The translations under genes were made by a program, and so were the position numbers. A stretch of 64,000 bases of DNA from Micromonospora rifamycinica. GTDB lineage: Bacteria; Actinomycetota; Actinomycetes; Mycobacteriales; Micromonosporaceae. Where the stretch lies: the NCBI RefSeq assembly GCF_900090265.1, contig NZ_LT607752.1, positions 930,001-994,000 of the forward strand, in the 5' to 3' direction. Of the stretch, positions 1-8,649 are shown piece by piece (positions within the stretch are counted from its first letter, which is position 1; each line of letters begins with the position of its first letter). The notes under the pieces are model-generated. The model was not told the origin of the DNA and did no database searches. It was given only the letters and a program-made list of their open reading frames with translations.

Positions 1-94
1 CGACCGGCCGGGTGGCGGCAGCGCACCCGGCGACCGACAGGCTCACCACGACCAGCGCGACGGCCAGGCACCGCACCGACACCGACGGTCGCAC
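1..94 (-). CDS. N-terminus of a lipoprotein, cut by the window edge
   Basis: The minus strand from about base 94 reads as a lipoprotein signal peptide: a short positively charged start, a hydrophobic core (LAVALVVVSLSV) and a lipobox ending AGC, followed by AAATRPV. The lipobox Cys would be diacylated by Lgt after cleavage by Lsp, anchoring the protein outside the membrane. Only about 31 residues lie in the window, so the mature function is unknown. The start is uncertain: GTG at 94 and GTG at 82 both fit and neither has a convincing ribosome binding site. Bases 95-218 show no gene. Confidence 0.5.
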   Translation of the reverse strand, partial: MRPSVSVRCLAVALVVVSLSVAGCAAATRPV

Positions 95-218
95 CGCCGC
101 CGGACGGGGCGCGACGGGGGGCGGTCCACACGCCCCGACGGTCGCCCGTCGCGAGCCCCTACCGGCCCCGCCCGACCCACCCCGTCCCCGCTCGACGACT
201 CTCATCGGTGCGGCCGGG

Positions 219-986
219 TCAGACCTGGGTCCACAGGGCGGGCACGTAGGGGGGCTCCCAACCGGGGAGGGCGGTGTGCGCCTGCCGGCACCGGTAGCCC
301 ACCCCCTGGTAGGTGACCAGGTCACCGACCTGGTAGCTGCGGCCGGCGGTCCAGGTGCCGCCGGCGGTCGGCGCACCGGTCGGGGTGGCCGGCGGCGGGG
401 TGGCGGTGCGGGTCGGCGTCGGGGTGGGGGTGGGGGTACGGGTCGGCGTCGCGGTGGGGCTCGGGGTCGGTCCGCCCCCGCCGATCTGCACGTCCACGCA
501 GGAGTAGAAGGCGTTGGCGGTGTCGGAGATGTTCCAGACGGCGAGGATCTTCTGTCGACCGGAGAAGCCGGCCAGGCTGACGGTGTGCGCCACGGTGGCC
601 TCGGGCTGCCGACCACCCCCGTCGACGATCCCGACCCGGGTGCCGCCGATGAAGTACTCCCAGTTGCGGGTGGCGTGCCGGGCGGTGTTCACCCAGGTGA
701 AGGTGACCGTGCTGCCGACCGACGTGGCCGGCCAGCCCCGGGCGTCGTCGTCGAGGACGGCGAACTGGGTGATCCCGGCGCTGCAACTCCGCAGCCCCTT
801 CACCCCTTCGACGCTCTGCGGCTCGTACCGGATCTGGCCGCAGTCCGGCACCTTCCCCTGGGCGCAGAGCGCCTGGCGGCTGGGTGGGGCGGAGACGTAG
901 CCGTGGGCCTGGGCGGGCAGCGCGAGGCCCAGCGAGGTGACGACGGCACCCGTCGCCACCAGGGGGACGGTGATGGTTCGACGCAT
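219..986 (-). CDS. AA10 lytic polysaccharide monooxygenase with C-terminal CBM5/12
   Basis: Secreted copper enzyme of 255 residues that oxidatively cleaves crystalline polysaccharide, most likely chitin. Residues 1-27 are a signal peptide ending AQA. The mature protein begins with His28 (HGYVSAPPSRQ), the N-terminal ligand of the copper histidine brace, and His104 (ARHATRNW) is the likely second ligand. The catalytic domain runs to about residue 170, followed by a Pro/Thr linker and a CBM5/12-like domain (about 211-255) with the spaced aromatics typical of chitin binding. The ATG at 986 was chosen because GAGGAG lies just upstream and the signal peptide starts there. It is monocistronic, with its own promoter at 1105-1133. 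Chitin rather than cellulose is inferred from the CBM5/12 and from an operator shared with the chitinase at 54191. Confidence 0.93.
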   Translation of the reverse strand: MRRTITVPLVATGAVVTSLGLALPAQAHGYVSAPPSRQALCAQGKVPDCGQIRYEPQSVEGVKGLRSCSAGITQFAVLDDDARGWPATSVGSTVTFTWVNTARHATRNWEYFIGGTRVGIVDGGGRQPEATVAHTVSLAGFSGRQKILAVWNISDTANAFYSCVDVQIGGGGPTPSPTATPTRTPTPTPTPTRTATPPPATPTGAPTAGGTWTAGRSYQVGDLVTYQGVGYRCRQAHTALPGWEPPYVPALWTQV

Positions 987-1104
987 GGCGCACTCCTCGA
1001 CGGTCGAGCCGGTCCGGACGGGCTCGGTGGACCCCGGGTGGGTCCGGGCCGTCCGACGACCCCGCACCCGGTCGGATCGGATCCACCTCGGGACGATTGC
1101 CATC

Positions 1105-1133
1105 ACGGTAAATTAAAGTTTATTAACAGTAAA
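1105..1133 (-). promoter_or_regulatory. LPMO promoter with an operator between -35 and -10
   Basis: Read toward the LPMO gene: TTTACT (1133-1128), a 17-base spacer, then TACCGT (1110-1105). The spacer is a rare AT-rich island and holds ATTAAA-N5-TTAAC (plus strand 1112-1127). The same element with the same 5-base gap lies between -35 and -10 of the chitinase gene at 54140-54155. Its position suggests a repressor site. Promoter boxes were assigned by eye. Confidence 0.6.
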
Positions 1134-1203
1134 GCGTCCTTACGATTTTTCTCCGCCCGCCCGGTGGACCGCCGGAGCCGACCGCTCGCGACGGCGGCCG
1201 GGC

Positions 1204-3510
1204 CTAGCCGTCGGGACGCAGCAGGCAGCGCGGATCCTGCACCGTCGTCGGCCGTTGCCGGCGGGCCAACGCCTTGAGCAACGACTCCCGCAGCGGCAGG
1301 CCGAACAGCTCCGCCGAGTCGCCCGGCAGGTCGACCAGACTGGGGCAGGACACCCGCGACCTGATGACGTCGTTGGCGACGATCTCCACCCCGCCCCGGT
1401 CGGACAGCACGGTGGTCGACTCGTCGTCCGTCGAGACGACGTACCCGCGTAACTGGCGGGTCGGCGGGTCGGTGTCCGGATCGTTCGGGGCCGGTGACCC
1501 CGACGAGGCGGGGGTGGGCGGCGCGGCCGTCGGCACGGCCACCTGGATCGCGGTGGACGGCAGGATCGGCGTGCTCACCACCGCGTACAGCACGCCCAGC
1601 GTGAGAAGGACGGCCAGCAGGGCCGCGGCCCGGACGAAGGCGGCCACCTGCCCCGGACGCAACGGTCCGGTGGCGCGGGTGAGCAGCAGTACGGCCGGCC
1701 AACCGGCGATCAGGGCGAGAACCTCCTCCCCCTCGGCGAGAGCCGCCCCGACGGCCGCCCCGACGACTGTGGCGTAGAGCGGCAGGCCCACCGCCACCCA
1801 GCCGCGACCCGGCCGGCGGCCACCGACCCGGCCGGCGGCCCCGCGCCGACCGACGACCCGCAGCGCCAATGCCCAGGCCGGGACGAACACCAGCGGGGTG
1901 CTGGCCGCGGCGGCCAGGATGCTGCCCCACACCGCCCATCCCGGTGCCCGGTCCGTCCAGCGGGCCACCGCGTACCGGTCCCGCAGCCGCCGCCGGTCGG
2001 CGCCGTCGACCGCCGCCCCGAGCACCATCGCGCCGATGGTGAAGACCAGGGCGGGCAGAGCGGGGAAGACCCACACCACGGAGAGGCTCACCGCGGCGAG
2101 GAAATTGATCGGGTTGATGCTCTGCGCCAGCATCAGGGTGAACTGGCGGTCACCACCGGACTGGATCCACAGGTACAGCGCGGAGACCGCGACCGGCACA
2201 CCGACCAGCAGCGACCACACCCCCGGCGCGGCGCCGCCCGGCCCCGGCTCGCCCGCCGGGGTGCCCCCGACGCCGGCCGGCCGGCGGGTGACCGTCCGCC
2301 CCGACGTGCGGCGGCGTCGCCGGTGTGCCAGCGTCCGCCCCCGGCGGGACCTCCCCGCCACCACGGGCGACACCGCCGCCGGCAGGCCGACGATCCCACC
2401 CGTGCCGTCCTGCCCGTCACTGCCGTCGCGCAGCAGCCGCCCCGGCGCGTACGGCTGCGAGCCGGCGAACCCCGCCTTGCGCAGGGTGGCGTCCATCGCC
2501 TTCTCCCAGGCCCCGGACTTCTTCTTCCGCAGGCTGGCCACCAGGAACGAGTCGACCAGAGCCTTCAGCGCGGGATCGTCGCGGGCCACCCCGATGCCGT
2601 ACGCGGCCGACGCGGTGCCGGGAATATCGTTTACCCTCCACCCCGGTTCCGCGGCCCAGACCAGGCCACGCAGCAGGATCTCGTCACCGGCCACCGCGTC
2701 GGCCCGGCCGGCGCGTACGGCTGTCAGGCAGTGCCGCAGATCCCGGGCGAGCAGCAGGGGGTTTCCCAGCCGGGTGGCGTCGGCCGCGGCGCCGGACCCC
2801 GGCACCACGCACAGCCGATCCCGCCCCGGGTCGGTTGGCCGGTCACCGCGGGTGGCCATCACGGTCTCGCCGATCAGGTAGGGGCCGGCGAACTCGACGA
2901 CCCGTTGCCGCTCCGCGGTGATCACCAGGCCGCCGAGGAGGACGTCGACCCGACCCGAGGTCAACGCGTCCAGCCGCTCCGTCGACTCCAGCGGCACGAA
3001 CTCGGCGGACACCCCGATCGACCGGGCCAGGAAGGTGGCCAGGCTGGCGTCGAAGCCGGTGAACTGCTTCTGGGCGTCCGGGTCCTTGGTGCCCGGGTCC
3101 TTGACCGGCGTGCTCAGCAGCGGTTGGTCGGCCAACACCCCCACCCGCAGCTCGCGACCGGCGATCGAGGACCGCCGCAGGTAGTCCGCGATGGTGGGGC
3201 TCTTCGACGCTACCAGGGAGAACGCGGCGGTGGAGACGGCCACCAGCGCCAGGGCGAGGAACGGACCGGTGCCGCGCCACGGATCCCTCCGACCGGACAG
3301 ACGGCGGGCGCGCAGACGCATGGCACCATCCCGGCGGGTGACGAGCGGCAGCGGACCGGCCGCGATCGGTTCTCCGAACCTGTCCACATCGGAGTCGTCA
3401 GTCAGATCATCAGGCGGTCGATCCGCCCGCATCCCCCGGTCGGCCACATCGGCTGTCGGCAACCGGACCCGGTCGCACCGGTCGTCCTCCCCGTGGCAGC
3501 GCACCGCCAC
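1204..3510 (-). CDS. Solute-binding-protein domain fused to a multi-pass membrane protein
   Basis: 768 residues from the GTG at 3510. A membrane segment at about 84-102 is followed by a family 3 solute-binding-like domain (about 115-350: ELRVGVLADQPLL, FTGFDASLATFLARSIGV, DVLLGGLVITAERQRVVEFAGPY). This is the periplasmic-type fold that binds amino acids or similar small molecules. An Arg-rich linker and about seven hydrophobic segments follow, then a C-terminal domain with two Cys. No ABC permease or ATPase adjoins, so the domain more likely senses a ligand than feeds a transporter. The start is uncertain: ATG at 3321 would give 705 residues with the membrane segment nearer the N-terminus, and neither start has a strong ribosome site. 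It follows the M48-type peptidase gene by 124 bases. Confidence 0.75.
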   Translation of the reverse strand: MAVRCHGEDDRCDRVRLPTADVADRGMRADRPPDDLTDDSDVDRFGEPIAAGPLPLVTRRDGAMRLRARRLSGRRDPWRGTGPFLALALVAVSTAAFSLVASKSPTIADYLRRSSIAGRELRVGVLADQPLLSTPVKDPGTKDPDAQKQFTGFDASLATFLARSIGVSAEFVPLESTERLDALTSGRVDVLLGGLVITAERQRVVEFAGPYLIGETVMATRGDRPTDPGRDRLCVVPGSGAAADATRLGNPLLLARDLRHCLTAVRAGRADAVAGDEILLRGLVWAAEPGWRVNDIPGTASAAYGIGVARDDPALKALVDSFLVASLRKKKSGAWEKAMDATLRKAGFAGSQPYAPGRLLRDGSDGQDGTGGIVGLPAAVSPVVAGRSRRGRTLAHRRRRRTSGRTVTRRPAGVGGTPAGEPGPGGAAPGVWSLLVGVPVAVSALYLWIQSGGDRQFTLMLAQSINPINFLAAVSLSVVWVFPALPALVFTIGAMVLGAAVDGADRRRLRDRYAVARWTDRAPGWAVWGSILAAAASTPLVFVPAWALALRVVGRRGAAGRVGGRRPGRGWVAVGLPLYATVVGAAVGAALAEGEEVLALIAGWPAVLLLTRATGPLRPGQVAAFVRAAALLAVLLTLGVLYAVVSTPILPSTAIQVAVPTAAPPTPASSGSPAPNDPDTDPPTRQLRGYVVSTDDESTTVLSDRGGVEIVANDVIRSRVSCPSLVDLPGDSAELFGLPLRESLLKALARRQRPTTVQDPRCLLRPDG

Positions 3511-3634
3511 CGGCCGGTCGTACGGCGTCCGGCCCGGACCCGGTGTCCGACCGGCCGGGCAGGGGCAACGGCCCGCCGGTTCCGACCGGCAACCAGCCGC
3601 GCGGTCGGGTGGCCGGGCCGGCGAATGCCGACGG

Positions 3635-6600
3635 TCAGGGCCGGTCGAGGGCGTCGACCACGGTGGTCACCACGTCGGCGAGCAGCCGCTCGTCCAGTGG
3701 CTCCGCCACCGCGACCACCGAGACGGCGACCAGGTTGTGCCCGACCCTTACCAGGACGAGGACGCTGGCGCCGGTGATCCGGCTCCGACCGCCGCCGACC
3801 GCCAGGGCGTAGTCGACCCGCCAGGACTGTTCGCCCAGCGCGGGGGCGGGCCGACCCCCGACGGTGAACCGCACCCCGCCGGCGGTGAACCGTCGACAGG
3901 CGGTCCGGGCGGCCTCGGCGGCGGCGAACACGGCCCCGGGCACCGGCTCGGCGTACGAGGTGACGTCGACGGCCACCGTGGTCGAGGCGATGCCGAGCCG
4001 GCCGGGCAGGGTGGCGTACCTGGCCTCGCCCCGGGCACGTTCCCCCGACCGGAGCCGGTCGAGGTATCCGCTGCGGGCCAGGGGGCGGCAGTCGGCGGGC
4101 TCGATCGGGTCGTCGCCCTCGGGGGTGACCGGTCGGGTCACCCAGGACCCCGGCAGCGCCGACCGGGCGGCCCGGCTGACGGCCCGCGCCTCGGCGGTGG
4201 TGAGCCGCCTTCCCGGGACGGACGAGGTGCCGGACGCCGGGCCGACGGCAGTCGGCCGGCCGGGCGGCGTCCCGCCCGGCGAGGTCGGCAGGGCCGGCGG
4301 GGCCGCCGCGGTCGGCTGGGACCGGGGCACGGACGGTGTGCCGGCCGCCGGCAGCGGCACCCGGGTGCCGGGCACCCCCGGCCCGAGCGCCAGCAGCGTC
4401 AGCGTCACCGTGGTCAGCGCCACCACCGGCGGCAACGACCGTGCCGGCACCGGCCACCGGCGGCGGTCGACCCGGCCGGGCCGGGACAGCAGCAGGAACG
4501 GCACGCCGAGGGCGGTCAGGTACAGCAGCCAGACCAACGGGTTGCCCACGGTCAGCCGGAACGCCGGTCCGTCGGCGGAGCGGCCGGCCAGCACCGCGTC
4601 GAGGTACTGGAGCAGCGCGGACCCGAGGGTCGTCGCCACCGCGGCGGGCAACGCCCGGCCGAGCCGGTCCGCCATGCCCCAGGTGATCGGGCCGGACCCG
4701 GCCGGGCCGCACCCGGACGCGGTGTCGGGTGAGGAGGCGGTGGCTGCGGGGCCGGGGTCGGTCGCGGACCCGGCCGCAGTACCCGCGCCGGTCCCTGATC
4801 GCGGGCGGGTCGCGGTCGCCAGCAGGACGACCCCGCCGGCCAGGGCGGTGAGCAGCCAGCGGGCCTGCGCGTCGGCCACCGCCTCGTCGAGGCTGCCGGG
4901 CGGGGCGAGCCGGAGCTGCCCGACGGCACCACCCGTGCAGACCAGCACGGCGACCGCGACCACCCGGACCCGCGTCGACCGGGCCACCCGACGGACCCTG
5001 GTGACGGCGGACCGGCGGCCGTTCGGCGGCCCGCCGGTCGGCCGACGCCCGGTCAGGCCCCGCAGGGCGAGCAGCGCCGGCAGCCCGAGGGCGGGCAGCA
5101 GCCAGCCGGTGGCGGGCAGGTCGTAGGCCAGCCAGCTCCGGACCAGGTCGGGGTCGTGCCACAGCGGAGGGAGCCCGGGTACCGGCCACAGCACCGCGAC
5201 CGTCACGCCGAGGGCGCTCGCGTACCCGGCGAACCACCACCGGGCACCCGACCGGGCGAGTGCCGCCGCGACGAGCACGCAGAGCCCGACCGCGCCGGCA
5301 CCGAGCACCGCCGTCACCACGGCGAAGGCCAGGCTCGCCGTGGCCCCCCGGTCGAGGAAGAGGTCAGCACCGCCGGGCAGGGGCAGCCAGGCGGTGCCGA
5401 GGGTCGCCACGAACAGGCCGACGCCCGTCCCGGCGACCGGTCGCCACCAGCCGACCGTCGCCCCGGACCGGCGGGCCGTGGCCGCCCGGCGGCGCAGCGA
5501 CGGCAACAGCCCGCCGACGATCAACACCGCGCCGACCCAGACGTCGACCAGCCGGGGCAGCCAGCCCAGCGCCGGATAGTGCCCGTTCATGACGAGTTCG
5601 TGGACGGCGGCCATGGTCACCACCGCCACCGCGCCGACCGCCACCCCCTGGACCAGCTCGCCGGCCCGCCGGTCGGCCGGCTCCCGCAGCGAGCGGATCC
5701 GTTCCGCCGCGGTCGGATGCCGGGCGAACAACCGACGCCACAGCGCCGGCGACCGCCGGTCGACGCCGACGCCGACGCCGGAGCGCAGCAGGGCGGTCAG
5801 CGCCCCGGCCGGGCCGCCGGCCGCCGCGTACCGGTCCGCGGCACGTTCGCGCGCCCGCAACAGCGCCGCCGCCAGCACAGCGACCAGGCCGGCCAGCAGC
5901 CCGGCCCGCAGGAACGCACCGGCGACGACCGCGTTCGGTCCGAACGCGCCGATCTCCAGCAGGCCGCCGACGGCGACCGCCGGCAGCGGCAGCCAGACGA
6001 GGGCCCGGACGGCGGCCACCCACGTCACGTCCCGCGCCCGGACATGCGCCAGTTCGTGCCGCACCACCGGGTCGAACCGGTGCGGATCCCGGTACGCCAC
6101 GGCGAGCCCGACCGGGAGGACGACGGTCGGCCGCCGGCCGACGAGACCGACGGTGAAAGCCTGCCGGACCGGTGGGCCGGCGATCAGCAGGCGCGGCCGG
6201 TCCCGGCCGGTCAGCTGCTCGGCGGCGCAGAGCGCGCCGAACCGCCGCGCCGCCGCCTCGACGGTGAAGCGGCCACGATGGCGGCGCAGTCGCCACAGGT
6301 CGGCCGCTGGCACCGCCACCAGCAGCACCGCCGCGCCGGCCAGCACGACGGCGACCGCGACGAGCAGCACCAGTGCCCGCTGGCGGGCCGGTGCGGCCAG
6401 GCAGTCGGTGAACCCGGGCGGCACCGGGTTCGCGGCGGTCGCCCCGGAGGCCCGCTCACAGGCGGCGAAGACCACCGCCCAGGGCAGGCTGCGGGACCGG
6501 TCGGCGAGGAAGTACAGGTCCCCCGCACCGACGCCGACCGCACCGAGGGCCGCCACCACGAGCAGGTACCACCAGCCCAGCCGTTCCGGTACCGCGGCGG

Positions 6601-6679
6601 GATCCCGGCGGAACGCACCGACCGGCCCGGCGTCGACGGACCCCGCCCCGGATGCCCCGGCCGGGTCGGTGGCGGTCAT
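3635..6679 (-). CDS. M48-type membrane metallopeptidase with C-terminal sensor-like domain
   Basis: 1,014-residue integral membrane protein. Two N-terminal membrane segments precede the zinc motif HELAH (residues 208-212), with RERAADRYAA further on as the likely source of the third ligand. Many further hydrophobic segments follow. The last about 190 residues look extracytoplasmic, with paired Cys (PADCRPL and RTACRRF), and resemble the PknH C-terminal sensor fold of mycobacteria by general pattern only. M48 enzymes (HtpX, Ste24) cleave membrane or misfolded proteins, but the substrate here is unknown. The ATG at 6679 overlaps the stop of a 16-codon upstream frame as ATGA, which supports it. 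GTG at 6736 is the alternative. A paralogue lies at 31632-34664. Confidence 0.8.
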   Translation of the reverse strand: MTATDPAGASGAGSVDAGPVGAFRRDPAAVPERLGWWYLLVVAALGAVGVGAGDLYFLADRSRSLPWAVVFAACERASGATAANPVPPGFTDCLAAPARQRALVLLVAVAVVLAGAAVLLVAVPAADLWRLRRHRGRFTVEAAARRFGALCAAEQLTGRDRPRLLIAGPPVRQAFTVGLVGRRPTVVLPVGLAVAYRDPHRFDPVVRHELAHVRARDVTWVAAVRALVWLPLPAVAVGGLLEIGAFGPNAVVAGAFLRAGLLAGLVAVLAAALLRARERAADRYAAAGGPAGALTALLRSGVGVGVDRRSPALWRRLFARHPTAAERIRSLREPADRRAGELVQGVAVGAVAVVTMAAVHELVMNGHYPALGWLPRLVDVWVGAVLIVGGLLPSLRRRAATARRSGATVGWWRPVAGTGVGLFVATLGTAWLPLPGGADLFLDRGATASLAFAVVTAVLGAGAVGLCVLVAAALARSGARWWFAGYASALGVTVAVLWPVPGLPPLWHDPDLVRSWLAYDLPATGWLLPALGLPALLALRGLTGRRPTGGPPNGRRSAVTRVRRVARSTRVRVVAVAVLVCTGGAVGQLRLAPPGSLDEAVADAQARWLLTALAGGVVLLATATRPRSGTGAGTAAGSATDPGPAATASSPDTASGCGPAGSGPITWGMADRLGRALPAAVATTLGSALLQYLDAVLAGRSADGPAFRLTVGNPLVWLLYLTALGVPFLLLSRPGRVDRRRWPVPARSLPPVVALTTVTLTLLALGPGVPGTRVPLPAAGTPSVPRSQPTAAAPPALPTSPGGTPPGRPTAVGPASGTSSVPGRRLTTAEARAVSRAARSALPGSWVTRPVTPEGDDPIEPADCRPLARSGYLDRLRSGERARGEARYATLPGRLGIASTTVAVDVTSYAEPVPGAVFAAAEAARTACRRFTAGGVRFTVGGRPAPALGEQSWRVDYALAVGGGRSRITGASVLVLVRVGHNLVAVSVVAVAEPLDERLLADVVTTVVDALDRP

Positions 6680-6728
6680 CCGGCCGGAGAGGGCGGTCGG
6701 GTGTCGGCCGGGTCGGTGGCGGTCATCC
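6661..6728. repeat. 21-base direct repeat around a start codon
   Basis: Two identical 21-base copies lie at 6661-6681 and 6708-6728, 47 bases apart. On the minus strand each contains an ATG followed by ACCGCCACCGACCC. This looks like a recent local duplication of the M48-type gene's translation start. Confidence 0.8.
6676..6726 (-). CDS. Possible 16-residue leader peptide before the M48-type gene
   Basis: An ATG at 6726, preceded by GGTGTGGTGGG, opens a 16-codon frame whose TGA overlaps the ATG of the M48-type gene at 6679 (ATGA), so the two could be translationally coupled. Its first six residues, MTATDP, equal those of the downstream protein because a 21-base direct repeat (6661-6681 and 6708-6728) duplicates the start region. 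It may be only a by-product of that duplication. Confidence 0.3.
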   Translation of the reverse strand: MTATDPADTRPPSPAG

Positions 6729-6773
6729 CACCACACCGCCCATAGGGGACGGTCGGGTTGCCGGCCGGCTCGG

Positions 6774-7409
6774 TCACCGGTCGTCCGACGTGACCGTCGC
6801 GCCGACCGCGGCGTCGGCGAGCAGGTCGGCCGCCTCCGGGGTCAGACCCAGCGCGAGCGCGTGTCGCCGGCACGCCGCCCGCAGCCGGGCCGCCTGCTCG
6901 GCGGTCAGCTCCAGCGGCTCCGTCGGCGACGGCGCCGCGGCCGGCGGGGCGGTCTCTGCCTGCCGTACGGCGGGCGGGGCGTCAACGGCCTGCCGTACGG
7001 CGGGCGGGGTGGTGTCTGCCTGCCGCGCGGCGGACGCCGGGTCGTCCGCCGGCCCGGCGGCCGCGGGGGTCGACCCCGAGCCAGCCGGCGGCGTCGGGTC
7101 AGCGCGTCGGCGGCGGCGACGCCAACCGGCGCGGATCCCGGCCCCGATCCCGGTCGCCCCGAGGACGAGCACCTCGCTGCTGGCGGCGGCGACCGCCTGG
7201 AGGAACAGTTCGCTGACCAGTGAGGTGTCGATGCCGAACCCGACCGCGCTGCCCGGTGCCCGGGAGGTGCGGGCGGGACGTGCGCCGCCGGTACGCCAGT
7301 CGACGGCGACCGTGTCGAAGACCTCCAGCTCCTCGGGTGCGTACCGGGTCACGGCCGTCCGGGCGGCGTCGACGACGAGGACGGCGAACTGCGGGGGAAG
7401 ATCGGGCAC
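6774..7409 (-). CDS. Hypothetical protein with a decapeptide repeat
   Basis: 211 residues from the GTG at 7409. Not recognised. The N-terminal half is folded-looking (PDLPPQFAVLVVDAARTAVTRYAPEELEVFDTV) with a hydrophobic stretch at about 75-95, then an Arg cluster. The middle is a Pro/Ala-rich linker containing three imperfect decapeptides built on RQA-x-x-x-PPAV/A, and the C-terminus is helical (ELTAEQAARLRAACRRHALALGLTPEAADLLADAAVG). The linker is encoded by 30-base-spaced DNA repeats at 6958-7040. The ribosome site is weak. It lies upstream of the M48-type peptidase gene on the same strand. Confidence 0.65.
   Translation of the reverse strand: MPDLPPQFAVLVVDAARTAVTRYAPEELEVFDTVAVDWRTGGARPARTSRAPGSAVGFGIDTSLVSELFLQAVAAASSEVLVLGATGIGAGIRAGWRRRRRRADPTPPAGSGSTPAAAGPADDPASAARQADTTPPAVRQAVDAPPAVRQAETAPPAAAPSPTEPLELTAEQAARLRAACRRHALALGLTPEAADLLADAAVGATVTSDDR
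6958..7040. repeat. Tandem 30-base coding repeat
   Basis: A block containing CCTGCCGTACGGCGGGCGGG occurs at about 6959-6979 and 6989-7009, with a decayed third copy from 7018. The 30-base period keeps the reading frame and yields the RQA...PPAV decapeptides of the protein at 6774-7409. Confidence 0.75.
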
Positions 7410-7581
7410 CGGTCCATTTTCGCGCTGTCGGGCAAGCCGACAGCAGCCGACGGTCAGGAATCGGTCAGCCGGCGAGGCGGGACGGGCCGGGCAGCGCAAC
7501 GGGCCGAAGTCAGGCGGTCGGGCGGGTCGGGTCAGGCGAGGCGGGACGCGTCGGGTGGGACGGGCGAGGCGGCGGGGCGGA

Positions 7582-8649
7582 TCAGTCGGGTGGGGGCACC
7601 AGCACGATGCGGCCGGCGGCAGTGCCGGCCCGCTGGTCGGCCCAGGCCTCCGCCGCCTCGGCCAACGGCCGTACCTGGTGGGCGACGGTCAGCCGGCCGG
7701 CGGCGGCGTGCCCGGCCACCAGGGTGATCGCCGTCGCGCGTTCGGCGGCGGTCAGCTCGTTGTTGGTGTAGCCCAGGATCCGCAGCGATCCGCCGCGCAG
7801 GGTCGCCGAGTCGATCGGCGCGGTCGGCGCGGCCGAGCCACCGAGGTTGACCAGCCGCCCGCCCGGGGCCAGGGCGCGCAGGGCCGCCGCCGCCGGCACC
7901 CCGAACAGGGGGTCCAGCACCAGGTCCACCGGGCCGTCGGCGGCCTGCCGGAAACGCCGGGCCAGGGTCTCCGGCTCGTCGTCGGCGGTGAGCCGGACCA
8001 CCGCGTCCGCGCCGGACCGGCGCGCGGAGTAGACGGCGGCGTCGGACCGGCAGGCGGCCACCACCCGCCCCGCCCCGGCGAGCCGGGCGAGCTGCACCGC
8101 CGCCTGGCCGACCGCGCCACCGGCGGCCAGCACCAGCACCACCTCGCCGGGGCGCAGGCCACCGCGCAGGGTCAACGCCGCCCACGCGGCGACCGCCGAG
8201 AGCCCGAGGGCCGCCACCAGCCGGTGGTCGGCCCCCGGTGGCAGGGGCACCGGGTCGGTCGCGGGGACCACCGCGTACCCGGCCAGGCTGCCGTCGCCGG
8301 GGGCCATCCCGGCCCGGGTCGGGAACCAGACCGGGGTGCCGTCGTCCAGCGTGCCGACGCCCTGCACGCCGGGGACGTACGGCAGGGCCGGGGCGCCCAG
8401 ATAGGAGGTACCCGAGGCGCAGAGCAGGTCCAGCGGGGTCAGCGGCGCGGCGGTGACCCGTACCGACACCTCGCCCCCGGCCGGGACCGGGCGGGGGCGC
8501 TCGACCACGACGGGCGGCTCGCCGTGACCGGTGACGACGACGGCGGGCATCGACGCCGCAGCGGACACCGGCGCGCCGTCCGGGCCGGCGGTCGCCGACG
8601 CGGCAGCGGGACCGGCCGTCGGCGGCGGGTCGGCGGGGTCGGCGGTCAT
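7582..8649 (-). CDS. MDR-family (quinone oxidoreductase-like) dehydrogenase
   Basis: 355 residues. A low-complexity N-terminal tail (1-33) is followed by the GroES-like domain (PLTPLDLLCASG, LPYVPGVQGVGTL) and a Rossmann NAD(P)-binding domain (VLVLAAGGAVGQAAVQLARL, about 180-200). No structural-zinc Cys cluster or catalytic-zinc Cys/His set is seen, so it belongs with the zinc-free quinone reductase-like branch of medium-chain dehydrogenases. The ATG at 8649 overlaps the preceding TGA as ATGA, which ties it to the extradiol dioxygenase operon. An internal ATG at 8550 is also possible. It may reduce an unsaturated or carbonyl intermediate of that pathway (inference). The 172 bases to the next gene hold only GGC/GGGAC-rich simple sequence. 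Confidence 0.85.
   Translation of the reverse strand: MTADPADPPPTAGPAAASATAGPDGAPVSAAASMPAVVVTGHGEPPVVVERPRPVPAGGEVSVRVTAAPLTPLDLLCASGTSYLGAPALPYVPGVQGVGTLDDGTPVWFPTRAGMAPGDGSLAGYAVVPATDPVPLPPGADHRLVAALGLSAVAAWAALTLRGGLRPGEVVLVLAAGGAVGQAAVQLARLAGAGRVVAACRSDAAVYSARRSGADAVVRLTADDEPETLARRFRQAADGPVDLVLDPLFGVPAAAALRALAPGGRLVNLGGSAAPTAPIDSATLRGGSLRILGYTNNELTAAERATAITLVAGHAAAGRLTVAHQVRPLAEAAEAWADQRAGTAAGRIVLVPPPD

Noticed and set aside
12..1277. 421-codon open frame on the plus strand over the LPMO gene
   Set aside because: It lies opposite a gene with signal peptide, active-site His and ribosome site; its translation is Gly/Arg/Pro-rich noise typical of antisense frames in GC-rich DNA.
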